Position numbers and translations under genes: made by a program
Origin: CAYYJS01 sp964472315
GTDB lineage: Bacteria; Verrucomicrobiota; Kiritimatiellia; UBA8416
Assembly: GCA_964472315.1 (NCBI GenBank)
Contig: CAYYJS010000093.1
Span: 1-5,323, forward strand
Length of the DNA: 5,323 bases
Reading direction: 5' to 3'
The notes under the pieces: model-generated
The model's input: only the letters and a program-made list of their open reading frames with translations
The model's database searches: none
What the model was told of the DNA's origin: nothing
Part shown: piece by piece, positions 1-5,320 of the stretch
Layout: every line of letters starts with the position of its first letter
Position numbering within the stretch: position 1 is the stretch's first letter

Positions 1-509
1 CGCCGTTCCACTTTACTCATCAGGGAACGAGTTGGACCAAGCCGGCCGATACGGCGACCACCAACATCGTGTATCCCGGCCCGCCAGCGGTTCCGCTGGC
101 GCCGCATCCGGACACGGCGGGCAACGCCGGGGTGGCCGCATGGGTGGAACGGTACAACCGCCTTGAAACCGGGATCAATCCTTGCAGCCGCGATGCCTGG
201 CGGGATGTGCTGGCCTATGCGCGGGCATGGTCGCGGCACTACGGGCGACCGGTGCATGTGGGCGAATGGGGCTGTTATCGAAAGGTTGATCCCGCATCGC
301 GCGTGCGGTTCCATCGCGACAAGCGCGAGGATCTCGACGCGCACCACCTGCCCTGGGCGCTTTGGGACTGGAAGGCCGAGTTTCGATACTGGGAGCCGGC
401 CGTCGCAGCTCCGGTTCCCGGTCTGCGCGAGGCGATCCTGCCCGCGCCCACGATACGGCAACCCGATCGCCGGACATTCTCGGCGAGCGGGTCGGTCGGC
501 CGCCGATAA
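1..509 (+). CDS. Glycoside hydrolase family 5-like (cellulase-type) enzyme, C-terminal part
   Basis: The gene enters the window already open, in the frame whose codons begin at base 3, so its start is outside. The visible part matches the C-terminal half of a GH5 (beta/alpha)8-barrel. An early 'PFHFTHQGTSW' segment (3-35) is the usual loop before the last strands. 'VHVGEWG' carries the expected catalytic nucleophile Glu (codon 264-266) at the end of strand 7. 'LPWALWDWKAEFRYW' (348-392) is the strand-8 tryptophan-rich segment that lines the -1 sugar site. GH5 enzymes hydrolyse beta-1,4-glucans, mannans and related polysaccharides with retention, usually outside the cytoplasm; the substrate cannot be told here. 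After the catalytic domain (about base 430) a short Pro/Arg/Ser linker runs to TAA. The frame then stays open for 47 more codons, so the annotated end may be a nonsense truncation (see the next entry). A GTG at 69 is open but would lose conserved barrel sequence, so it is not the start. Confidence 0.8.
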   Translation, partial: PFHFTHQGTSWTKPADTATTNIVYPGPPAVPLAPHPDTAGNAGVAAWVERYNRLETGINPCSRDAWRDVLAYARAWSRHYGRPVHVGEWGCYRKVDPASRVRFHRDKREDLDAHHLPWALWDWKAEFRYWEPAVAAPVPGLREAILPAPTIRQPDRRTFSASGSVGRR

Positions 510-653
510 CGGTGGGAAACGACGGATACGTTGACTGACGATACGCCATGGATGGGGGAGACGGTCGAGCGCCTTTCCGGCAATGAGTTCGAGCGGGCGT
601 ATGAGTCGACCGGACCCAGACGGTTCTTCCGTGTCTGCTGGCTGACGCCGTGA
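510..653 (+). pseudogene. Severed C-terminal module of the GH5-like protein, read in the same frame after the stop
   Basis: Beyond the TAA at 507-509 the same frame continues for 47 sense codons to TGA 651-653, with G or C at the third position in 36 of 47 codons by my count. The translation begins 'RWETTDTLTDDTPW' and ends 'GPRRFFRVCWLTP'. Together with 'GSVGRR' just before the stop, it resembles a short C-terminal beta-domain common at the ends of secreted proteins from Verrucomicrobia and relatives: Gly-x-x-Tyr-Arg-x-Glu-Thr-Thr-x-x-Leu, then Trp, then a terminal Arg-Phe-[FY]-Arg-Val. In that pattern the stop falls exactly where the Tyr is expected, and TAA is one base from TAC or TAT. The frame, stop and tail are seen directly. 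The domain identity is recalled. The single-mutation explanation is inference; a sequencing error is equally possible. Confidence 0.5.
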
Positions 654-745
654 GCGGAGAGCAGCGGACTCGTTCCGTTTTCGCCAAGCCTGCGCCGGAC
701 CAGTCTTCGTGCCGCGGCGCGGCACTACGATTTGGCAAGCAAGAG

Positions 746-776
746 CGCCTGCTGTACTGGGGGAAAGTACAGCGCG
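746..776. other. Stem-loop downstream of the GH5-like gene
   Basis: GCTGTAC (751-757) and GTACAGC (767-773) are exact reverse complements around a 9-base loop. The stem extends by CGC (746-748) with GCG (774-776) across a two-base bulge at 749-750. It lies 93 bases past the second stop of the hydrolase frame. It may protect or end the hydrolase transcript, but there is no T-tract on either strand, so the role is open. Confidence 0.4.
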
Positions 777-792
777 GACTGTGTACCCGCTG

Positions 793-807
793 CCGGTGGA
801 TGAGTCT
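793..807. repeat. Intergenic 15-base direct repeat, copy 1
   Basis: The motif CCGGTGGATGAGTCT occurs exactly here and again at 4160-4174. With the preceding bases, the match is about 19 bases with a single inserted C in copy 2. Both copies lie outside the main genes. A 15-base exact match is not expected by chance in a window this size, so this may be a fragment of an interspersed intergenic repeat family. Confidence 0.45.
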
Positions 808-910
808 GGCGGGTTTGCTGCGCGATCCGATGGTGGACAGGGGATCGCAGCACGAAGGCGAAACGGCATCGTGAATGCAACGCCGACTCAGGCGATCGAT
901 GGGTGCCTGT

Positions 911-1042
911 GCTGCAGGCATCGTGAGCCTCGGCCAGGAGGTCGCGTACCAGCGCGTGCATCGCGAGCAGGATGACGGCATACCGGCCGCGGATCAGAGC
1001 GAGTCCCCATTGGTCGTGAAAGACATTGGTCGTGAAAGGCAT
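911..1042 (-). other. Possible relic of a minus-strand reading frame
   Basis: Read on the minus strand from ATG at 1042-1040, 44 codons have G or C at the third position in 34 cases. They encode a plausible amphipathic stretch containing 'RGRYAVILLAMHALVRDLL' and 'AEAH'. The frame remains open on both sides, but the flanking translation is rich in Arg, Pro, His and Ser, like out-of-frame GC-rich DNA. The 16-base tandem duplication interrupts it near its start and would shift frame. I do not recognise the peptide. It could be a decayed gene fragment, part of a repeated intergenic element, or chance. Confidence 0.2.
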
Positions 1043-1045
1043 TGC
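1009..1045. repeat. 16-base tandem duplication
   Basis: The unit CATTGGTCGTGAAAGA (1009-1024) is followed directly by CATTGGTCGTGAAAGG (1025-1040), with one mismatch at the last base, then a partial third copy CATTG (1041-1045). It looks like a recent slippage or local duplication in the leader region of the symporter gene. Two direct copies 16 bases apart could also be a repeated protein-binding site, but nothing else supports that. Confidence 0.7.
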
Positions 1046-1190
1046 AGCCGGATATGTTCCTTCGTACTCTATCGCCGTTGATCTGAATCCGAGTCTGAAA
1101 AACGGATACGGACGATCGGTCGACAACGGCCCGCTCGCGCACGGCGCGCCCGCACGACGCAGGCGCCCAAACCCGTAGCCTCGTAGCCCC

Positions 1191-1194
1191 GGAG
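1191..1194 (+). promoter_or_regulatory. Ribosome binding site of the propeller-symporter gene
   Basis: GGAG sits six bases before the ATG at 1201 and nine before the second, adjacent ATG at 1204. Either spacing is workable. This site supports a start at 1201/1204 rather than any downstream ATG, and the predicted signal peptide begins right there. Confidence 0.6.
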
Positions 1195-1200
1195 ACATGC

Positions 1201-4065
1201 ATGATGACAAGATTCGCGCTGTTGCCTGTTGTTCTAGCGATGATTGCCGGGATCTCCCGGCCGTGTCTTGCCGGCTCCTCAGGGGCGCCCGGCGCGGTTT
1301 CGGCAGGCACGTATGTGGCCGCGACGAACCGTTTGAACACGATGAAAGTGGCGGGGATCCCGGCGCTTCCCGAGGAGATCCGTGGCGCGTTCGTCGGCGT
1401 GATCGACGGCGCGATCGTTGTGGCGGGCGGGATCGCGGGGGACTCCGCGGCGGGCGAACCGGCGAACTGGCGTTATCTTGACCGCATCCACGTTCTGGCG
1501 GCGCCGATGAAGAGGGCCCCGGAGGGCCACCGGACACGGCGACAGAAGATCGTGGATTGGGCCAAGCCGTTGTTGGGGGCTGCGCGGGCGCGGAAGGTGC
1601 AGCCGGTCGAGGAGTACGGGGCATGGGCGACGGCGGAGGTGAAGCTCCCCAAGCCGGTGGCGTTTGGTTCCGCGGTTGTGCGAGGCAACATGTTGCTATG
1701 CATGGGCGGTCTGACGGAAGGCGAGTCCGTTTCGACGGTCTTCGGTATCGCGTATGACGCCAAGAACGGGGTGACGCTGGTCAAGGCGGCGGACAAGGAC
1801 CGCGTCCCCGATCTGCCGGGGCCGGTGGCGTTCCATTCCGCGAAAGCCATGGGCAACAGCATTTTTGTGGTCGGCGGTATCACGGCGCTGTCTGGACATT
1901 CTCCGAACGAGGCCGTGTACCAGCTCGATTTTCCGGCGGTGGTTGCCAAGTCCACGGGATTGCTCGGACCTCTCAAGGATTGGGCCGCTTCGCGTGAGGC
2001 GGCGCAGCGTGTTCCGAAGAAAGGCCTGGCCTGGACCACGGTGTCCTACCGGAACCCCGACGGCACGACGGTGGACCCGATCGGCAACGGTCTCCTGATG
2101 CCGTTGTTGGACGTGCGGCGCGAGGAAGGGGCCTATCGCGATGCACTGTACATCATGGGCGGGCGTCGTGGAACGGAAACGGCCGGCGTGTATGGAGTCG
2201 GCCGGGCGTGCTGGAAGTTCATACAGGGAGACGAATCCCGCACCGGGTGGCGGCGGGTCGGCGACTTGCCGGAAGGCATCGAGGTCGGATCGTCCCTTCC
2301 CGTCGGGCCATCGCATCTGTTGGTGCTGGGCCGGAAAGCTCCTCCGGCGGAGACCCCGCTTGCCGACGTGGCGATCTCGGGAACGGGCGGAGGCGACTTC
2401 TTCCTGTATCATACGTTCACCGACTCGTGGGTGGGTCTGGAAAGCGAATCGTTGGGCGGGGGCGGGTCGTTGATGGGGAACGGTGGAACCCGCGGTATCT
2501 GGGTGGGTTCCGCCACGGATGGCTTGCGGTCCAAGGCATGTAGCGTGGAACTGGAATACCACACCAAGCCGTTTGGCGTTGCGAACGCCATGGTCATTTA
2601 CGGGTTCTTTGGGGCGTTGATTCTGATCGGGTGGATGTGCAGGAAGAAGGATGCCACGACCGAGGAGTATTTCCTGAGCGGACGGAAGATTCCGTGGTGG
2701 GCGTCCGGTCTGAGCATGTGGGCGACGGGGGTCAGCGCGATCAGCCTGATGGCGATCCCGGCCAAGACGTATGCGACCGACTGGACCTACATGTGGTTGG
2801 GGATCTTCCCGCCGGTGATGCTCAGTCTGAGCGCCATGGTGTTCATGCCCCTTTTCCGTCGCATGACGATCATGAGTATGACGGAGTATTTCGAGATGCG
2901 GTTTCACCCGTCGATCCGTGTGTTCTCGACGTTCCTCGGCGTGCTCGGGCATACCGGAGCCAAGATGAGCGTGACGCTGCTGGTTCCGGCTCTGGCGATG
3001 GCCGCGGTGACGGGTTGGGACGTCTACTTCTGCGTGATCATGATGGGCTTGGTGACCATCATCTATACGGTGGTTGGCGGCATGGACGCGGTGATCTGGA
3101 CGGATGTGGCGCAAAGCGTGGTTATGATCGTCGCGCCGATCGTGACGATCGCCATCATCATCGGGAGCCTCGACGGCGGCTTCGGCCAGTTCATCAACGT
3201 CGGGGTGGCCTGCCAGAAGTTCCGCTTGGTGGATATGTCGCCGGATCTGACGGTGGCCACGTTCTGGGTGTTTGCGATCTGGTCGTTGCCACAGTTCATG
3301 GGCGTGCTGGGCCAGGAAACGATGCAGCGGGCATGGGCGACGGAGGGCGTGAAGGCCGCGAAGCGTTCGGTCTACACGCTGGCGGCGGTGTCGATTCCGG
3401 GCACGCTGCTGTTCTACAGCATCGGCGCGTCGCTGTTCGCCTATTACAAACAGCACCCGGACGAACTGAATCCGACGATCAACACGGACGGGATCTTCCC
3501 GCTGTACATCGTGCAGAGCCTGCCGCCGGGACTGTCGGGACTGATGATCGCGGCGATTTTCGCCGCGGCCATCTCGATGGCCATGAACACCTCTTCCACG
3601 ATGATCACGCGGGACTTCTTTCGGTTCTTCTTCCGGAGCGCCTCGGACAAGACGCGCATGCGGTTCGGGTGGTGGACGACGTTGATCACGGGCGGGATCG
3701 CGACGGGGATCGCGGTGATTCTGGCTTCGCTGAACTCGGCGTCGTTGTGGGATTTGTTCTCGAAGCTCATGGCGCTGGTTGGCGGCGGGTTTGGCGGAGT
3801 CACGGTGCTGGGCGTGCTGACGAAGCGCGGGAGCACGGCCGGCGCGTGGATCGGGGCGGTGGTGGGGACGGTTGTGCTGATCTATCTGGAGGTTTTCACA
3901 AAGACGAGTTTCTTCGTCTATGGAACGATCGCGCTGGCGGTGTCGACGGGGGTTGGATACGTGTTCAGTCTGATCTTCCCCGGTCCGCAACGGAATCTGG
4001 ATGGCCTGACCGTCTGGACGCTGGTCAAAGACGGTCCGCCGGCGGCGCCGGACGGAAGATCCTGA
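1201..4065 (+). CDS. Sodium:solute symporter with N-terminal kelch-type mutarotase-like propeller
   Basis: A 954-residue fusion. Residues 1-24 form a signal peptide (Arg4, hydrophobic core, likely cleavage after 'CLA'). Residues about 30-455 carry kelch-like blades, each with a hydrophobic strand ending in Gly-Gly or similar: 63-77 'AFVGVIDGAIVVAGG', 155-170, 211-226, 315-321 and 361-377. This resembles the cyclically permuted relatives of the sialic acid mutarotase NanM. A first membrane helix lies at about 461-479. A complete SSS domain follows to about 938, with 'EEYFLSGRKIPWWASGLSMWATGVSA' features (split here as 488-500 and 501-513), the family signature 'GGMDAVIWTDVAQ' at 626-638, and the TM8 region 781-808. 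SSS proteins import sugars, sialic acids, amino acids or vitamins with sodium. PutP-like members have an external N terminus, so the propeller should sit in the periplasm next to the transport entrance. The substrate is unknown; a sugar needing anomer or epimer conversion is the natural inference. Oddities: a basic insertion at 104-132, and a TM8 segment about three residues shorter than usual. Confidence 0.85.
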   Translation: MMTRFALLPVVLAMIAGISRPCLAGSSGAPGAVSAGTYVAATNRLNTMKVAGIPALPEEIRGAFVGVIDGAIVVAGGIAGDSAAGEPANWRYLDRIHVLAAPMKRAPEGHRTRRQKIVDWAKPLLGAARARKVQPVEEYGAWATAEVKLPKPVAFGSAVVRGNMLLCMGGLTEGESVSTVFGIAYDAKNGVTLVKAADKDRVPDLPGPVAFHSAKAMGNSIFVVGGITALSGHSPNEAVYQLDFPAVVAKSTGLLGPLKDWAASREAAQRVPKKGLAWTTVSYRNPDGTTVDPIGNGLLMPLLDVRREEGAYRDALYIMGGRRGTETAGVYGVGRACWKFIQGDESRTGWRRVGDLPEGIEVGSSLPVGPSHLLVLGRKAPPAETPLADVAISGTGGGDFFLYHTFTDSWVGLESESLGGGGSLMGNGGTRGIWVGSATDGLRSKACSVELEYHTKPFGVANAMVIYGFFGALILIGWMCRKKDATTEEYFLSGRKIPWWASGLSMWATGVSAISLMAIPAKTYATDWTYMWLGIFPPVMLSLSAMVFMPLFRRMTIMSMTEYFEMRFHPSIRVFSTFLGVLGHTGAKMSVTLLVPALAMAAVTGWDVYFCVIMMGLVTIIYTVVGGMDAVIWTDVAQSVVMIVAPIVTIAIIIGSLDGGFGQFINVGVACQKFRLVDMSPDLTVATFWVFAIWSLPQFMGVLGQETMQRAWATEGVKAAKRSVYTLAAVSIPGTLLFYSIGASLFAYYKQHPDELNPTINTDGIFPLYIVQSLPPGLSGLMIAAIFAAAISMAMNTSSTMITRDFFRFFFRSASDKTRMRFGWWTTLITGGIATGIAVILASLNSASLWDLFSKLMALVGGGFGGVTVLGVLTKRGSTAGAWIGAVVGTVVLIYLEVFTKTSFFVYGTIALAVSTGVGYVFSLIFPGPQRNLDGLTVWTLVKDGPPAAPDGRS

Positions 4066-4216
4066 TGGATGCGAAATCGTCTTTCACGAAGGATATGGGC
4101 CGATACCCAGTAGTGTGGACTACGAACGGAAGGTTTGTAGTTCAGGCCCTTCAGGCTGCCCGGTGGATGAGTCTACCGCGTGCGGATCGGTGAAACGATA
4201 GCGCCTCTCCGGTTGC
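4066..4216. other. Inter-gene stretch between the symporter and the convergent tRNA
   Basis: This 151-base gap holds a small hairpin GTAGT-GTGG-ACTAC at 4110-4123 and a second, CGGTGGA-TGAG-TCTACCG, at 4161-4178, which includes copy 2 of the 15-base repeat. It also holds the outer arm of the tRNA-associated inverted repeat at 4203-4212. Neither of the first two hairpins has a following T-run, so a terminator is not called. An open frame of 42 codons (4065-4193) begins on the symporter stop in a TGATG overlap and encodes 'MDAKSSFTKDMGRYPVVW' and more. It has no recognisable domain, and much of it is built from the repeat motif. Confidence 0.45.
4160..4174. repeat. Intergenic 15-base direct repeat, copy 2
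   Basis: Exact copy of the motif at 793-807. Here it forms one side and the loop of a 7-pair stem with a TGAG loop (4161-4178, one G-T pair), whereas copy 1 has changed bases on the 3' side and forms only a weak stem. That asymmetry fits an old structured repeat that has decayed at one site. Confidence 0.45.
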
Positions 4217-4234
4217 TGGCGCACCCGGAGAGGC
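4203..4234 (-). repeat. Inverted repeat joining the tRNA 3' half and its trailer
   Basis: GCCTCTCCGG (4203-4212) and CCGGAGAGGC (4225-4234) are perfect 10-base reverse complements. The inner 12 bases add three more pairs after one mismatch, leaving a 4-base loop. In the minus-strand transcript the first arm is the 3' strand of the T-stem plus part of the acceptor stem of tRNA-Arg. The second arm lies just after the CCA. The hairpin therefore competes with the folded tRNA. It could act in termination (though no clear T-run follows), in 3' processing, or be an inverted duplicate of the tRNA end. Confidence 0.6.
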
Positions 4235-4292
4235 TCGAACTCCCAACCCTCTGGTCCGAAGCCAGATGCTCTGTCCATTGAGCTACGGGTGC
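4217..4292 (-). tRNA. tRNA-Arg (anticodon TCG), CCA encoded
   Basis: The minus strand folds into a standard 76-base cloverleaf. The acceptor stem is GCACCCG paired with CGGGTGC. The D-stem is GCTC/GAGC around an AATGGACA loop. The anticodon stem TCTGG/CCAGA surrounds the loop CTTCGGA with anticodon TCG (4259-4257), reading CGA and possibly other CGN arginine codons. A five-base variable loop GGGTT follows, then T-stem GGGAG/CTCTC with one G-T pair and loop TTCGAGC. Discriminator G (4220) is followed by a genomic CCA (4219-4217). The gene lies 56 bases after kdsD on the same strand. The overlap of its 3' half with a trailer inverted repeat is unusual. Confidence 0.95.
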
Positions 4293-4308
4293 GTGACGGT
4301 CGGACGTA

Positions 4309-4337
4309 TGAATAGCAGCATGCGGGGCGGGAAGCAA
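4309..4337 (-). promoter_or_regulatory. Weak candidate promoter for tRNA-Arg
   Basis: On the minus strand TTGCTT (4337-4332) and TATTCA (4314-4309) are separated by 17 bases and lie 16 bases before the first tRNA base. Each hexamer matches the housekeeping sigma consensus at only three of six positions. Placement is right, the sequence match is poor, and transcription by read-through from kdsD is an alternative. Confidence 0.25.
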
Positions 4338-4348
4338 GCGCGGCGGCG

Positions 4349-5320
4349 TCACATGATCTTGAGCTTGGGGAGGTCCTGGATGTCGATGGCGCCGACCGGG
4401 CGGCCGTCGGGGGCGACCACGAGGAGATCGTCGATGGCGCGGGTTTCGAAGATGTTCAGGACATCGACCGCGAGTTCTTCGGGCGTGACGGTGATGGGGT
4501 TGCGGCTCATGACTTCGGCGACCGGCGTCCGCAGAATGTCGGGATGCACGGGGATCTGCCGGCGCAGGTCGCCGTCGGTGAAGATGCCGACCAGGCGGCC
4601 GCCGCCATCGACGATCGCGCAGGACCCGGCGCGTTTTTCGGTCATGGCCAGCAGCGCGTCCCTGACCGGCGCGCCTTCGCGAACGAGCGCCAGTCGGTCG
4701 TGCCCGCGCATGATGTCCGCGACCCGCAGCAGCAGTGCCCGACCGATCGCGCCGCCGGGGTGCAGCTTGGCGTAGTCCTCTTTCCGAAAGCCGCGCGCCT
4801 CGAGCAGAACCATCGCCAACGCATCGCCCACCGCGAGGGTGGCCGTGGTGCTGGTGGTCGGCGCCATGTTGAACGGGCAGGCTTCGCGATCGACGGCGAC
4901 GGACACGGTGATGTCGCTGTTCTGCCCGAGCGTGCTGCCCGCGACCCCGGTGAGGGCGACGACACGCGCGCCCATGCGCCGCGCCAGCGGAAGCAGGGCG
5001 ACGATCTCTTCCGATTCTCCGGAATAGCTCAGCGCCAGGAACACGTCGCCCTTGCTCAAAACGCCGAGGTCGCCGTGCATGGCCTGTGTCGGATTGAGGG
5101 TGACGCTGGTCGATCCGGTGCTGGCGAGTGTCGCGGAAAGCTTCTCGGCGATGTGCAGGTTCTTGCCCACGCCGCAGACGACGATCTTGCCGCGGTCGGC
5201 AAGGCACGCGAGCATGGCTTCGATGGCCGCCGTGAAAGCGCCGTCCAGCGCGTCCCGCACCCGTTGCATGCCGTCCCGTTCGCAATCGATCACCGCGCGT
5301 GCCCTGGCTAGATAGTCCAT
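4349..5320 (-). CDS. kdsD: Arabinose-5-phosphate isomerase (KpsF/GutQ/KdsD family)
   Basis: A 323-residue cytoplasmic enzyme, close to the 328 residues of E. coli KdsD. It interconverts ribulose 5-phosphate and arabinose 5-phosphate, the first step towards Kdo, the sugar joining lipid A to the LPS core. A SIS domain spans about 36-170, with 'GVGKNLHIAEKLSATLASTG' at 50-69, 'HGDLG' at 82-86, 'SYSGESEE' at 98-105 and 'PTTSTTATLAVGDALAM' at 154-170. Lys53, Glu105, Glu146 and His187 match the E. coli catalytic set Lys59, Glu111, Glu152 and His193, all with the same offset of six. 'HPGGAIG' follows at 187-193, and a CBS pair fills about 200-320. The loop usually reading GMGKSGH is GVGKNLH here. 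The start is the ATG at 5320-5318. Only three bases lie upstream, so no ribosome site can be seen and a longer N terminus is possible. The other Kdo genes are not in view. Confidence 0.93.
   Translation of the reverse strand: MDYLARARAVIDCERDGMQRVRDALDGAFTAAIEAMLACLADRGKIVVCGVGKNLHIAEKLSATLASTGSTSVTLNPTQAMHGDLGVLSKGDVFLALSYSGESEEIVALLPLARRMGARVVALTGVAGSTLGQNSDITVSVAVDREACPFNMAPTTSTTATLAVGDALAMVLLEARGFRKEDYAKLHPGGAIGRALLLRVADIMRGHDRLALVREGAPVRDALLAMTEKRAGSCAIVDGGGRLVGIFTDGDLRRQIPVHPDILRTPVAEVMSRNPITVTPEELAVDVLNIFETRAIDDLLVVAPDGRPVGAIDIQDLPKLKIM

Larger units (their letters stand above)
654..1190. other. Long intergenic stretch with hairpins and small repeats, no convincing gene
   Basis: Nothing here reads as a conserved protein in the forward direction. 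It contains an imperfect stem-loop at 746-776 (7 perfect pairs, a two-base bulge, three more pairs) and a second at 822-848 (7 pairs, 13-base loop). A 15-base motif at 793-807 is repeated after the symporter gene. A 16-base unit is duplicated at 1009-1040. A minus-strand stretch at 911-1042 has gene-like codon use. Neither stem-loop is followed by a T-run, so I do not call a rho-independent terminator for the upstream gene. The region must also hold the promoter and leader of the symporter gene, but no strong -35/-10 pair stands out. Confidence 0.6.

Noticed and set aside
822..848. Stem-loop GCGATCC/GGATCGC as a terminator for the hydrolase
   Set aside because: Thirteen-base loop, no T-run on either side and 169 bases from the nearest stop. 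Kept only as part of the gap description.
175..981. A 268-codon minus-strand open frame across the hydrolase end and the gap
   Set aside because: Arg/Ser/Pro-rich with no recognisable motif, and it overlaps a GH5 frame with clear catalytic residues.
1042..1070. TTGCAG and TACTCT 17 bases apart as a promoter for the symporter gene
   Set aside because: Only three of six matches in each box and a 130-base leader. Such pairs are frequent by chance, so it is not listed as a feature.
1696..3990. A 764-codon open frame on the minus strand opposite the symporter gene
   Set aside because: Its translation is dominated by Arg, His, Pro and Asp with no domain, as expected for the antisense of a GC-rich gene. 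The forward frame encodes clear SSS motifs throughout.
1014..4089. An 11-base inverted match (TCGTGAAAGAC at 1014-1024 versus its reverse complement at 4079-4089)
   Set aside because: Several 11-base matches are expected by chance in a window of this size. It would matter only if the two gaps prove to share a repeat element.
2631..4193. A long forward open frame inside the symporter gene in another phase
   Set aside because: The product is a low-complexity Asp/Gly/Arg/His string, the usual out-of-frame shadow of membrane-protein coding DNA. Only its last 42 codons lie outside the symporter gene, and those are treated separately.
4217..4349. Integrated element at the tRNA gene
   Set aside because: No integrase, no direct repeat of the tRNA 3' end and no phage or plasmid gene is visible. 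The only repeat is inverted, which does not fit ordinary att sites.
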